A stretch of DNA of 64,000 bases from an uncultured Collinsella sp. GTDB lineage: Bacteria > Actinomycetota > Coriobacteriia > Coriobacteriales > Coriobacteriaceae. The position numbers were made by a program, and so were the translations under genes. The notes under the pieces are model-generated. The model was given only the letters and a program-made list of their open reading frames with translations, made no database searches and was not told where the DNA came from. The DNA lies in assembly GCA_900541245.1 (NCBI GenBank), contig UQIS01000007.1, forward strand, positions 1-64,000, read 5' to 3'. This document shows, in pieces, positions 16,448-24,973 of the stretch. Each line of letters opens with the position of its first letter. Position 1 is the stretch's first letter.

Positions 16448-16625
16448 GCACCGTGGGGAAGCGTTTTATTGCGCGTTGGGCGGGCTTGCAAACCGTTCGG
16501 ACGCTAAAACGAACCGACCGCGCCTTCGCGTTGCCGAGGGTGTTCATAAGTGGATAGTATGGGCTTACTTATTACAACGTGTGCCGCGTCCGGGAAGCGC
16601 GGTGCCGCTCATTGGGAGGAACAAC

Positions 16626-17183
16626 ATGAAAAAGAAGCTGCTGCTTGCGCCCCTCATGGCCGTCTTGGTTGCATGCGTGGTCGTGCTTTCCGGCTGTGGA
16701 GGTCCTTCGGTTGAGGAGCTCATCACCGAGGATCTTACGACGCAGTTTGACGAGGTCAAGAACGGTGGCGACGACTTCCTTTCTGGTCTGGAGGAAGCTT
16801 CGGGCGACGAGTTCGAGCAGCTGGGTATCGATCCCAAGGAGTATGCCAAGACCTATCTCGAGGGCTTTGACTACAAGATCGGCGACGTGACGGTCGACGA
16901 GGACAAGGGTGTCGCGACCGCCGAGGTCTCTATCACCTGCAAGTCTATGAACAAGATCGTCGAGGACTTCTCCACCCAGTATCAGGAGAAGGTCGCCGCG
17001 CTTGACACGGTTCCTTCCGATGACGAGCTGTACAAGATGGCCGGTCAGGTTATGGTCGATGTGACCAAGGCCACCGAGCCCAGGAAGACCACGGTTATCT
17101 TCAAGTACACCTGCAACGACGACGGCGAGTGGTCTGCCGACGACTCCGTCAACTCCGAGATGATGGATGCAATGCTGAGCTAG
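16626..17183 (+). CDS. uncharacterised lipoprotein
   Basis: Protein of 185 residues. It opens with a lipoprotein signal (MKKKLLLAPLMAVLVA then VVVLSGCGG), so it is exported and anchored by Cys about residue 24. The mature part is acidic and mostly alpha-helical, then beta-rich, with the look of DUF5105-type lipoproteins of Coriobacteriia and Firmicutes (not certain). ATG 16626 is preceded by GGGAGGAACAAC. An open frame reaching back to 16407 runs through the upstream terminator and is not used. A copy of the structured repeat element starts 18 bases after the stop. Confidence 0.85.
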   Translation: MKKKLLLAPLMAVLVACVVVLSGCGGPSVEELITEDLTTQFDEVKNGGDDFLSGLEEASGDEFEQLGIDPKEYAKTYLEGFDYKIGDVTVDEDKGVATAEVSITCKSMNKIVEDFSTQYQEKVAALDTVPSDDELYKMAGQVMVDVTKATEPRKTTVIFKYTCNDDGEWSADDSVNSEMMDAMLS

Positions 17184-17201
17184 TTCGTTGCGCGGTAGTT
17201 C

Positions 17202-17350
17202 GTTACGGCGTTTTACCAAACGCCGTAACTGCTCGACGCTGCAAACGCCCCTAAGCGGCAATCTGACGTTCAATTTCAAGGGCGCGACCAGAAGGTCAGC
17301 GCCCTTTCATTTCACGTCACCTTGCTCGCTTAGGGGCGTTTTCGCTGTCC
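17202..17350 (+). ncRNA. structured RNA-like element, copy 2
   Basis: Hairpin 1 GTTACGGCGTTT (17202-17213) with AAACGCCGTAAC (17218-17229). Outer stem AAACGCCCCTAAGC (17243-17256) with GCTTAGGGGCGTTT (17328-17341), perfect over 14 bp. Middle stem TGACGT (17264) / ACGTCA (17314). Inner stem AAGGGCGCGACC (17278-17289) / GGTCAGCGCCCTT (17294-17306). Sequence between stems matches copy 1 almost base for base; the outer stem does not match but still pairs. Confidence 0.68.
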
Positions 17351-17456
17351 GTCCTCTACCTGTGGCGTTGCCATGGTGGTCATTGGGGCGGCAGCCGGGG
17401 ACGTTCCTTTTCTGCCGGCAGTTGGGGACACTCCTTGTGCCAGCGTTGCATCGAGT

Positions 17457-17640
17457 GCTTGGGAAGATGCGACCCGGTTTTTGGTCGAATAGTGGGTCGC
17501 GGTTTCCGGATGGGGTGGGTTGCGGAAAGTGCGACCCGGAATATTGCTCTGAAACGGGATGCGGTTTCCCTGATGCGCCTCAAACGGAAAGCGCATCCCA
17601 TTCCGGAGCTCCAAAACGGGATGCGCTTTCTGCGCGGAAG
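17457..17640. repeat. cluster of GCGACCC/GCGCATCCC palindromes
   Basis: Three adjacent hairpins: GCGACCC (17469-17475) with GGGTCGC (17494-17500); a middle unit around GCGGAAAGTGCGACCCGG ... CGGGATGCGGTTTCC (17522-17568); and GAAAGCGCATCCC (17587-17599) with GGGATGCGCTTTC (17618-17630). Related palindromes occur at 32295-32346 and 57209-57254. No gene is seen in the rest of 17351-17673. Confidence 0.7.
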
Positions 17641-17673
17641 AATTGTCGCAGCTGCGTTAAGCAGTGTCGCTCG

Positions 17674-18341
17674 TTACTCGCCCAGGATCAGCGCTGCGAG
17701 CTCGTCCTGGGTGTCCACCACGTAGTCGGCGCCGGCGGCTTCCAGCTCTGCGCGGCCGCGGAAGCCCCAGCTGACGCCCGCACTCTTAAGGCCGGCGTTG
17801 TGGCCGGTCAGGATATCGACATTGGAATCGCCTACGTAGAGCGTGGTCGCCGGGTCGGCGCCTAGCTCTTCCATCACATGCAGCGTGACGGGTGCTTCGG
17901 GCTTGGGCGGAAACGCATCGACACGGCCCTGCACCAGCGCAAAGCGCTCGGAACCAAAATACTTTTCGATAAGCGGAGCCGCCGAGACGTGGTCCTTGTT
18001 AGTGAGCACGGCAAGCTGAACGCCCGCGGCGCGCAAGCGGTCGAGCATCTCGATCGTGCCGGCATAGGGAGCGGTGTGGTCTTCCTTGTGCTCGCCGTAG
18101 TAAGCCCTAAACTCGGCAAGCGTCTGCTCAAACATGCGGCCGTCGCCTGCGTACTCGGCGGGCATAAGCGCTCAACCAGCTTGAGCATGCCGTTTCCCAC
18201 CTTGTAGCGGTACTCGTCAACGGCAAACGTGGGCCAGCCGTGCGCCTCGCAGGTATGGTTGCCGGCGGCCGCCAGGTCCTCGAGCGTGTTGAGGATGGTG
18301 CCGTCCAGATCAAAAATCACATGGGAAAAAGCTGCTGCCAT
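17674..18341 (-). pseudogene. HAD-family phosphoglycolate phosphatase, frameshifted
   Basis: The coding sequence starts at ATG 18341 (GGGAG five bases upstream) with the HAD motif DLDGT and reads through KVGNGMLKLVERL. It then leaves frame near 18165. The continuing frame (MPAEYAGDGRMFEQTLAEF ...) holds the cap region, motif II LTNKD and the GDSNVDI motif, and stops at 17674. A single missing base in CGCTTATGCCCG would account for the break. Intact homologues of about 220 residues dephosphorylate 2-phosphoglycolate or similar substrates. It lies downstream of hypE on the same strand, possibly at the end of that operon. It could be a real loss or a sequencing error. Confidence 0.82.
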
Positions 18342-18445
18342 GAAAGCTCCCGTCATTGGGTTTCAAAACGCACCTCATAATACTGGGCATGCGTGCCGGG
18401 CATGTTTGGAATCTGAATATCTTTAATAGCCCTGAGCCTTTGTCG

Positions 18446-19480
18446 TTAGCAAATCCTCGGCAGCTGCTCTCCTACGAGCATGTCGAGGATGCGGGTCGAG
18501 CCCCAGCCGGTGCGCACGCGCACGGCGGGATGGGCGCCCTCGGCAAGTGGCAGCACGCGGCCGATGATGGCGGCATTCTCGCCGTAGCGGGCGGCGCGCA
18601 TGGCGCTCAGCGCGGCATCGGCTTGCTCGGCCGGCACGACGGCAACCATCTTGCCCTCGTTTGCCACCTGCAGCACATCGTAGCCGAGCATCTCGCAGGC
18701 TGCCTGCACGTCGGGGCGCACGGGCACATCGTCCTCGTCGATCTCCATGGCAACGCCGCTGGCCTGCGCAAACTCGTTGAGCGTCGAGGCCAGGCCACCG
18801 CGCGTGGGGTCGCGGAAGCAGCGTGTGTCGGGTGCTGCGGAAAGCACATCGGCAATCAGGTGGTTGAGCGGCGCGGCGTCGCTTTCGATCGTGCTCGAAA
18901 ACGCCAGACCCTCGCGTTGGCTCATGATAGCGATGCCGTGGTCGCCCAGTGTACCCGAGACCAGGATGACATCGCCGGGCTGGCAGTTTGCGCCGCTGAG
19001 CGCCACGCCCGCAGGCACCTCGCCCACGCCGGCGGTATTGATATAGACGCCGTCGGCCCCGCCGCGCTCGACCACCTTGGTGTCGCCCGTGATTATGGAC
19101 ACGCCCGCCTCGTGCGCCGTCTCGGCCATCGTCTGCACAATCTGGCGGAGCCTATCCATGGGATAGCCCTCTTCGAGGATAAAGCCGCACGACAGGTAGC
19201 GCACGTTGGCACCCGAGGTCGCGACGTCGTTGACGGTTCCGCACACGGCGAGGCGGCCGATGTTGCCACCGGGGAAGAACTGCGGCGAGACTACAAAGCT
19301 GTCGGTCGACATGGCGATGCGCCCGCTCGCGGGCAGCGCGGCGACGCCGGCATCGTTGCCTTCGAGCAGCTCGGACGACCCAAAGGCATCCAAAAAGACC
19401 TCATCGATGATGCGTTTCATCATCTGGCCGCCGGAGCCGTGGCCCAGCAGGACGGTGCTATCGGTAACGCTATGGGACAT
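18446..19480 (-). CDS. hypE: hydrogenase maturation protein HypE
   Basis: Protein of 344 residues of the AIR-synthase fold. HypE dehydrates the S-carbamoyl group received from HypF to a thiocyanate, giving the CN ligands of NiFe-hydrogenase. The N-terminal LLGHGSGGQMMKRII and the C-terminal end PRIC, with the terminal Cys that carries the ligand, are diagnostic. It is the fourth hyp gene of the minus-strand cluster hypF-hypC-hypD-hypE, 48 bases after hypD. No hydrogenase structural gene is in the window. Confidence 0.96.
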   Translation of the reverse strand: MSHSVTDSTVLLGHGSGGQMMKRIIDEVFLDAFGSSELLEGNDAGVAALPASGRIAMSTDSFVVSPQFFPGGNIGRLAVCGTVNDVATSGANVRYLSCGFILEEGYPMDRLRQIVQTMAETAHEAGVSIITGDTKVVERGGADGVYINTAGVGEVPAGVALSGANCQPGDVILVSGTLGDHGIAIMSQREGLAFSSTIESDAAPLNHLIADVLSAAPDTRCFRDPTRGGLASTLNEFAQASGVAMEIDEDDVPVRPDVQAACEMLGYDVLQVANEGKMVAVVPAEQADAALSAMRAARYGENAAIIGRVLPLAEGAHPAVRVRTGWGSTRILDMLVGEQLPRIC

Positions 19481-19528
19481 ATCGAAAACTCCAATCGTGG
19501 GTGGTGCCAGTGTGCGGGTGCGTCCGGA

Positions 19529-20641
19529 CTAGTTACGGTAGCGGTAGTAAGCCGCGCAGCTGCCCTCGGAGCTCACCATGCACGGGCCGACGGGGTGCTC
19601 GGGCGTGCAGGTGCGGCCAAAGAGCGGGCAGCTGCTTGGCGTAATGGCCCCGCGCAGCACGTCGCCGCAGCGGCATCCACGCGGCTCGACCGTCGCCTCA
19701 ACGGGCACGTCAAAGCGAGCACGGGCATCAAAACGCAAGAACTCGGGGCGGATTGCGAGGCCCGAGTTGGCAATCGGCCCCAGACCGCGCCATGTGGTGC
19801 CGCACGGCTCAAACACCTGCTCGACCAGTTGGCGCGCCACGGGGTTGCCGTTCGCATTGACACCGCGGCGGTAGGCATTGTCGATCGCCGGCCTGTCCCC
19901 GACAACCATCTGGACCAGCATGCAGATGCCCTGCAGGATATCGACCGGTTCAAATCCCGTGACCACGCCCGGGGTATCGAACTCGTCGACCAAAAAGCTG
20001 AAGGGCGCCAAGCCCGTGATGGTGGCGACGTGGCCCGGCAGGATAAAGCCGTCGATGGCGGTCTCGGGGTCGTTGGCGATGGCGCGCAACGCCGGCGGCG
20101 TGGTCTTGTGGGCGCAATAGACCGAGAAGTTCAAAAGCCCGCGCGCCTCGGCCTCCAAGATGGCGGCGGCGATGGTGGGCGTCGTAGTCTCGAAGCCCAC
20201 GCCCATAAAAATGACCGGGCGATCAGGGTTTTGCTCGGCAATGTCGAGCGCGTCGAGCGGGGAGTACACAATGCGGATATCGCGCCCCGCCGCCTTTTGC
20301 GCAGCGAGCGAGGTGGATGATCCGGGCACGCGCATCATGTCGCCAAAGGTGGTGATGATGGCGCCGTCTATGTTGGCGAGCGCGATTGCGTGGTCGATGT
20401 CGCGGTTGGCGGTGACGCAGACGGGGCAGCCCGGGCCGCTCAGCAGCTTGAGCCCGGCCGGCATAATGGAGCGAAAGCCATAGCGCCCGATGCTCACGGT
20501 ATGCGTGCCGCAGACTTCCATAAGGTTGATGGTGCGGTCGCCGACAAGCTCATGAATGCGTTCGATGAGCTCGCGAGCCAGCTTGGGATCGCGGAATGCC
20601 GAGAAATCGATACCGGAGCGCGCCGGCTGCTCGGGCGCCAC
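19529..20641 (-). CDS. hypD: hydrogenase maturation protein HypD
   Basis: Protein of 370 residues. HypD is a [4Fe-4S] scaffold that with HypC assembles the Fe(CN)2CO unit. Conserved cysteine motifs are present: GPGCPVC (about residue 70), GCRCGDVLRG, and a C-terminal cluster CPLFGRTCTPEHPVGPC. Its start overlaps the hypC stop by one base, implying tight coupling of the two partners. Confidence 0.96.
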   Translation of the reverse strand: MAPEQPARSGIDFSAFRDPKLARELIERIHELVGDRTINLMEVCGTHTVSIGRYGFRSIMPAGLKLLSGPGCPVCVTANRDIDHAIALANIDGAIITTFGDMMRVPGSSTSLAAQKAAGRDIRIVYSPLDALDIAEQNPDRPVIFMGVGFETTTPTIAAAILEAEARGLLNFSVYCAHKTTPPALRAIANDPETAIDGFILPGHVATITGLAPFSFLVDEFDTPGVVTGFEPVDILQGICMLVQMVVGDRPAIDNAYRRGVNANGNPVARQLVEQVFEPCGTTWRGLGPIANSGLAIRPEFLRFDARARFDVPVEATVEPRGCRCGDVLRGAITPSSCPLFGRTCTPEHPVGPCMVSSEGSCAAYYRYRN

Positions 20642-20901
20642 TAGTAAGCCTCCGCCGGGTTGGTGGTCAGCTGGTCTTCTTCGACCAGCTCGGACATGGC
20701 ATTAACAAGCTCGAGCGTTTCCTGTGCTTCCTGCTCGTCGACAATCTGGATGCCAAAGCCGGCGTGTACGAGAATATAGTCGCCAACCTGCGCCGTCGGC
20801 ACGAGTCGTAGCGACACAGGGCGCTCGATGCCCATCATGTCGACGGTGGCCTTGAGGTCGTCGTCGCGTTTGACTACTTTACCGGGAACGGCAAGGCACA
20901 T
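20641..20901 (-). CDS. hypC: hydrogenase maturation chaperone HypC
   Basis: Small protein of 86 residues starting MCLAVPGKV. The Cys2 exposed after Met removal binds the iron precursor together with HypD. Length and start motif are standard for HypC/HybG. AGGGGAACAAT precedes the ATG at 20901. It overlaps hypD by one base and lies 131 bases after hypF; no gene is seen in that gap. Confidence 0.95.
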   Translation of the reverse strand: MCLAVPGKVVKRDDDLKATVDMMGIERPVSLRLVPTAQVGDYILVHAGFGIQIVDEQEAQETLELVNAMSELVEEDQLTTNPAEAY

Positions 20902-21032
20902 ATTGTTCCCCTTTTATACGCTTTGCGCTGGACGGGCGCTCAATAATCCATCAGTTGATGGTAGCGCTCGCGGGGTTCGCGGGCAAACGCGTTACGCCTG
21001 TGAGACGGCGGCTTGCGGGCTGGCCGAACAGC

Positions 21033-23504
21033 CTATTGTGGCGCGACCTGTGCGAGGCGAGCGCGTGCGACTGCCGCCTGACCGTAGGCGATGCAGCCGT
21101 CGTTAACGGGCACGGTTTGGGGGACGAGGACAGTAAGGCCTGCGCTTTTGAGCTCGCGGGGGAGGAGTTGAAGCAGAAGTCGGTTCATGAACACGCCGCC
21201 CGAGAGCGCGACGGTGTCGATGCCCTCGTGCACGCAGATATCGCTGGCGATGCGCGCCGAGGAGCGCGCGACGGCGACATGGAAGTCGAGTGCGAGCCTG
21301 TCGGCGGGCGCTCCGGCTTCAGTTCCTCCCAAAAGTGTCTCAAAGAGTGCTTTCTGATCCAGAACATGGGGGCCGTTCAGCCACGATGGGCCAGATGCGA
21401 AATGGCCGGCGTTGTCGTCGGGAAAATGGGCGATTTCGTTGTCGAGCGCGCGCCAGGCGGCAGCCTCAAGCTCGATGGCGGGTTCGCCCTCGTAGGTTGC
21501 CTTGTCGCAGATGCCCAGAATTGCTGCCGCGGCATCAAAGAGACGCCCCATGCTGCTGGTACGCGGGCTGTTGATGCCGCGCTCGATCATGGTGGCTGTC
21601 ACGCTGCGCGTTTGCTCGCCGAGGCTGTCCAAAAGCCGAGCGGCACCTGGGTGCTCGAGCAGGCCGAGCTCACTGAGCAGGGCAAAGGCGTTGCGGCAGG
21701 CGTCGCGCACGGAGGCCGCCCCGCCGGGGAGCGCCCAGGTGCGCAAATGCGCGGCGCGCTCAAAGCCGCCAAGGCTGGCAACAAGAAACTCGCCGCCCCA
21801 AATGGTCCCATCGGTGCCGGCGCCGGTGCCGTCAAAGGCGATGCCAAGGACACGCGCGTCGGTTGTAAGCTGGCCCGCGGCGATGGCTTCGGCCATTACG
21901 CTCGCGATATGCGCATGATGGTGCTGCACCTCGACGAGCGGCAGATTGCATTTTCGCGCCTGCTCGCGCGCCCACTGGCCCGATAGATAGCTGGGGTGTA
22001 AATCGCAGGCCAAGGCGGCGGGCGCCAAATCAAAGAGATCTTCCAAGCGCGTGCGCGCAGCGTTCCAGGCATCGAAGGTCTCGCCGTTTTCAACATCGCC
22101 GATATGCTGCGACACAAAACAGGTTGCCTCGCCGTTCGTCCCTTCACGCGTGAGCGCAATCGTGGCCTTTTGTTGTGGCCCGCAGGCGAGCACGCAGGAC
22201 GGAGCGCGGTCGAGCGCCGGCAACGGCAGCGGCTGGGGTGCATATCCGCGAGCGCGGCGCACGGGCATAACGGCGCCGTCGACCACGCGCACTACAGAGT
22301 CGTCGTAGCGCGAGAGGATCGCGCGGTCGTTACCGAGCAACGCGTCGGCGATGCCGGCAGCAACGAGGTGTTCCCAGGCAAGGTCGTCGTCGGTCTCGAT
22401 GGGTTCTTCGCTCAGGTTTCCGCTGGTCATGACGAGCGCGTGCATGCCGTGCGACGCGGCAGCTGCAAGCAGAAGATGCTGAAGCGGGGTGTAGGGGAGC
22501 ATAACGCCAAGCTCGGGCAGGTCGTGCGCGACGGACGGTGCGAGTACGAGGGCGTCGGGAGAATCGCCGTTGCCCTCGCCAACAGTGCGCCGGCGCAGCA
22601 GCACAATGGGACGGATACTGCCGGCGAGAAGCTCGCGCTCAGCGTCGTCGATATGGCACAGGCGCCCGGCATCGGCAAGACTGCGCACCATGACGGCAAG
22701 TGGTTTGTTACTGCGGCGTTTGCGATGGCGCAACTCGGCCACCGCCTGCTCGTTGGCAGCATCACAGGCTAGGTGGAACCCACCGAGACCCTTGATGGCG
22801 ACGATGCCGCCGCCTGCCAGCAGCTCGACGCAGCGTTCGATGATGGCATCGCTGGCCTCGCGCGTGGAGCCGACGGCTGGTGTTGCGTCGGCCGCCGTTG
22901 GCGCGACACCGCGATCGGCCTCGCGCCACGTAATATGCGGTCCGCAATCAAAACAGGCGTCGGGCTGCGCGTGAAAGCGCCGATCGAGCGGGTCGGCATA
23001 CTCTGCGGCGCAGGTGGGGCACATGGGAAAGCAATCCATCGAGGTGGCCGCTCGGTCATAGGGCAGCGAGCGAATGATGGTAAAGCGCGGTCCGCAATTG
23101 GTGCAGTTGATAAAGGGATAGTGAAAGCGTCGGTCCCCGGGGTCGAACAGCTCACGCAGGCAGTCGTCGCACGTGGCGATGTCGGGCGAGATGAGCGTCG
23201 TGTGGGCGGTTTGATCCTGCGACGCCACAATGCGAAAGCCCTGCTCGTTAGCGGCGTCCCAGTCGCCGGGTGCTAGGTCCACAACCTCGACATGCTCCAC
23301 GCGAGACGCCGCAGGCGCATGCTCGGAAAGCGCGGCGACAAATTCGTCGAGCGACTCGCCTTGAGCGTGCGCCTCGATATGCACGCCATCGCCCGCGTTG
23401 AGCACCCAGCCGCAAATGCCGTGCGCCATGGCCTCGCGATACACAAACGGTCGCATGCCGACGCCCTGCACAATGCCCGTTACATGGATATGCGCATGTC
23501 GCAT
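21033..23504 (-). CDS. hypF: carbamoyltransferase HypF
   Basis: Protein of 823 residues that converts carbamoyl phosphate and ATP to a carbamoyl-adenylate and transfers carbamoyl to HypE. Domains: acylphosphatase-like (residues 1-90, VQGVGMRPFVYR), zinc fingers (CDDCLREL, CTNCGPRF, CPTCAAEY, CFDCGPH, about 110-190), YrdC-like (about 215-400) and a C-terminal Kae1-like domain with metal-site motifs HHHAH and DGTGAGTDGTIWGGE. The start ATG 23504 has GGAGGGTCGC upstream. It follows nikR by 29 bases, so nickel-responsive control of the hyp operon is likely. Confidence 0.96.
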   Translation of the reverse strand: MRHAHIHVTGIVQGVGMRPFVYREAMAHGICGWVLNAGDGVHIEAHAQGESLDEFVAALSEHAPAASRVEHVEVVDLAPGDWDAANEQGFRIVASQDQTAHTTLISPDIATCDDCLRELFDPGDRRFHYPFINCTNCGPRFTIIRSLPYDRAATSMDCFPMCPTCAAEYADPLDRRFHAQPDACFDCGPHITWREADRGVAPTAADATPAVGSTREASDAIIERCVELLAGGGIVAIKGLGGFHLACDAANEQAVAELRHRKRRSNKPLAVMVRSLADAGRLCHIDDAERELLAGSIRPIVLLRRRTVGEGNGDSPDALVLAPSVAHDLPELGVMLPYTPLQHLLLAAAASHGMHALVMTSGNLSEEPIETDDDLAWEHLVAAGIADALLGNDRAILSRYDDSVVRVVDGAVMPVRRARGYAPQPLPLPALDRAPSCVLACGPQQKATIALTREGTNGEATCFVSQHIGDVENGETFDAWNAARTRLEDLFDLAPAALACDLHPSYLSGQWAREQARKCNLPLVEVQHHHAHIASVMAEAIAAGQLTTDARVLGIAFDGTGAGTDGTIWGGEFLVASLGGFERAAHLRTWALPGGAASVRDACRNAFALLSELGLLEHPGAARLLDSLGEQTRSVTATMIERGINSPRTSSMGRLFDAAAAILGICDKATYEGEPAIELEAAAWRALDNEIAHFPDDNAGHFASGPSWLNGPHVLDQKALFETLLGGTEAGAPADRLALDFHVAVARSSARIASDICVHEGIDTVALSGGVFMNRLLLQLLPRELKSAGLTVLVPQTVPVNDGCIAYGQAAVARARLAQVAPQ

Positions 23505-23533
23505 GCGACCCTCCTTCGTTGAAATGTGTGCTG

Positions 23534-24046
23534 TTACAGCCCCAGGCTCTGCTCGGTGGCGGCGCAGGTGAGCTCGCCGTGTTTAACGCCGCGCAGGCCC
23601 AGCAGACGGTCTGCCAGCTCGTAGACGCGCTCGCCGCGACCCTTAAGCGCCAGAATCTCCAAGCAGTTGTGGTGATCCAGGTGCACGTGCATAGTCGATA
23701 CAATCTCGTCGGTGTAGTCGTGCTGCACCTCGTCCAGGCGGCGCGTCAGGTCGCCGGTGTGGTGGTCGTAAATCATAGTGAGCGATCCGATGACCTGCTC
23801 GTCGGGCGTTCGCATCTGCTCCTTGGCAATGGAGGCGCGAATCAGGTCTCGTACAGCTTCGGAGCGGTTGGCCACGTCGCCGCGGCGTGCGATCTGCTCG
23901 TCAAAGCGGCGCAGCAGGTCGTCGGGCGCGGTGACCGAAAAACGGACCAGCTCGGAGGCGGAGCCACTGCAACGGCAGCCCACGTCGCCGGTCGGCCCGT
24001 GCGGATGCTCGTGTCCGTGATCGCAGGTGTGCTCGTGCTCGGCCAC
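23534..24046 (-). CDS. nikR: nickel-responsive regulator NikR, His/Cys-rich N terminus
   Basis: Ribbon-helix-helix repressor with a C-terminal ACT-like nickel-binding domain. The RHH strand LVRFSVTAPDDLLRRFDEQI is followed by the metal-site segment STMHVHLDHHNCLEILALKG, which carries the HxH and Cys ligands known in NikR. At 170 residues it is about 30 longer than usual. The extra N terminus (MAEHEHTCDHGHEHPHGP then CRCSG) is rich in His and Cys and could bind metal. Encoded between a small helical protein (one base upstream) and hypF. Expected role: shut off nickel uptake or adjust hyp expression when nickel is high. Confidence 0.92.
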   Translation of the reverse strand: MAEHEHTCDHGHEHPHGPTGDVGCRCSGSASELVRFSVTAPDDLLRRFDEQIARRGDVANRSEAVRDLIRASIAKEQMRTPDEQVIGSLTMIYDHHTGDLTRRLDEVQHDYTDEIVSTMHVHLDHHNCLEILALKGRGERVYELADRLLGLRGVKHGELTCAATEQSLGL

Positions 24047-24047
24047 G

Positions 24048-24296
24048 CTACACCAGCTTTACGGAGCCAACGGAGTTATGGTCGGCCTCGATGGCCTCCT
24101 CGTAGCCCTCGAGTGCGTCGTGCGCCTCGTGGAGCGCCGCCATGGCGGCCTCGAGCTTGGCACCAATGCGCTCCATATCAAAGTTCTCGGTCGCATGCAG
24201 CAGCTGATGGCTCCACTCGTGGGCGAGCTCGATCGTGTCGTCGACCTGCTTGACGCTCATGGCAAGCTGGCTCATGTTCATTCCGACGTCATGCAT
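24048..24296 (-). CDS. small helical protein upstream of nikR
   Basis: Protein of 82 residues, nearly all predicted helix, with several His and Met (MHDVGMNMSQLAM, EWSHQLLHATENF, EAHDALEGYEEAIEADHNS). I do not recognise the family. It is the first gene of the nikR-hypF-hypC-hypD-hypE cluster, ending one base before nikR, with GGAGACTTTCC before its ATG. A role in nickel or hydrogenase handling is possible from context only. Confidence 0.75.
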   Translation of the reverse strand: MHDVGMNMSQLAMSVKQVDDTIELAHEWSHQLLHATENFDMERIGAKLEAAMAALHEAHDALEGYEEAIEADHNSVGSVKLV

Positions 24297-24373
24297 GGAA
24301 AGTCTCCTTTTGTACGAGTCTATTCAGTGGTTCAGATTCTACTACGCCCGCTTTGCGCATCGCCGCATAAGAA

Positions 24374-24406
24374 AACGGGTGCGAGTCCGTCTGACCCGCA
24401 CCCGTT
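24374..24406 (-). terminator. rho-independent terminator after trxA
   Basis: Perfect stem AACGGGTGCG (24374-24383) / CGCACCCGTT (24397-24406), read on the minus strand as a hairpin followed by TTTTCTTATG. It separates trxA from the nikR-hyp cluster. Confidence 0.8.
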
Positions 24407-24516
24407 CACTGGGGGCTGTTTGTGATTACCATACTATCCGTGGTCGCGGGCGCAGCACTCGGCTCTCCGGTGAGCGGCGCAAAACCGCTCATGGACGGCA
24501 GCACATGACCGGCGTA

Positions 24517-24837
24517 TTACAGGTGCTTCTCAAGCAGTGCCTGCAGCCTGGCCTTGGGCAGAGCGCCAACCGAGCGGTCAATCTCCTCGCCGTTCTTAAA
24601 CACAATCAGCGTGGGGATGCTCATGACGCCATACTTCATGGCCAGGTCCTGGTTGTCATCGACGTTGCACTTGGCAACGGCAAGCTTGCCCGCCAGCTCA
24701 TCGGCAACCTCGTCAACGATGGACGAGAGGGATCGACAGGGCCCGCACCACGGTGCCCAAAAATCAACCAGCACGGGCAGGCTGTCGTTAACGATGGAAT
24801 CGAAGTTCTCGGGGGTAATCTGCTTAATGTCAGCCAT
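24517..24837 (-). CDS. trxA: thioredoxin
   Basis: Thioredoxin of 106 residues with the active site WAPWCGPCR (residues about 26-34) and the cis-Pro segment MSIPTLIVFKNG. It reduces protein disulfides in the cytoplasm. ATG 24837 was chosen because GGAGGTCACC precedes it; an upstream in-frame start at 24921 would add a non-conserved tail. Transcribed alone and closed by the hairpin at 24374. Confidence 0.95.
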   Translation of the reverse strand: MADIKQITPENFDSIVNDSLPVLVDFWAPWCGPCRSLSSIVDEVADELAGKLAVAKCNVDDNQDLAMKYGVMSIPTLIVFKNGEEIDRSVGALPKARLQALLEKHL

Positions 24838-24939
24838 GGTGACCTCCATAATGCGACGCGGCTCGGCCGCGTAAAACTCAGTACGACCGTGCTTATACCC
24901 AGCCGCCCGCAAAGCAACCACTCGCGGGCAGCTCTTTTA

Positions 24940-24945
24940 TATAAT
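24940..24945 (+). promoter_or_regulatory. -10 element
   Basis: TATAAT, 29 bases before the ATG at 24974. It overlaps the earlier in-frame ATG 24944, arguing that translation starts at 24974. The -35 region is weak. Confidence 0.5.
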
Positions 24946-24973
24946 GGTGGGCACGCAAACGATTGGAGAGCGC

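Noticed and set aside
16407..16625. N-terminal extension of the lipoprotein at 16626
   Set aside because: It passes through a terminator, and the strong ribosome site and signal peptide begin at 16626.
18356..20320. 654-codon open frame on the plus strand
   Set aside because: Antisense to hypE and hypD, which have clear family motifs.
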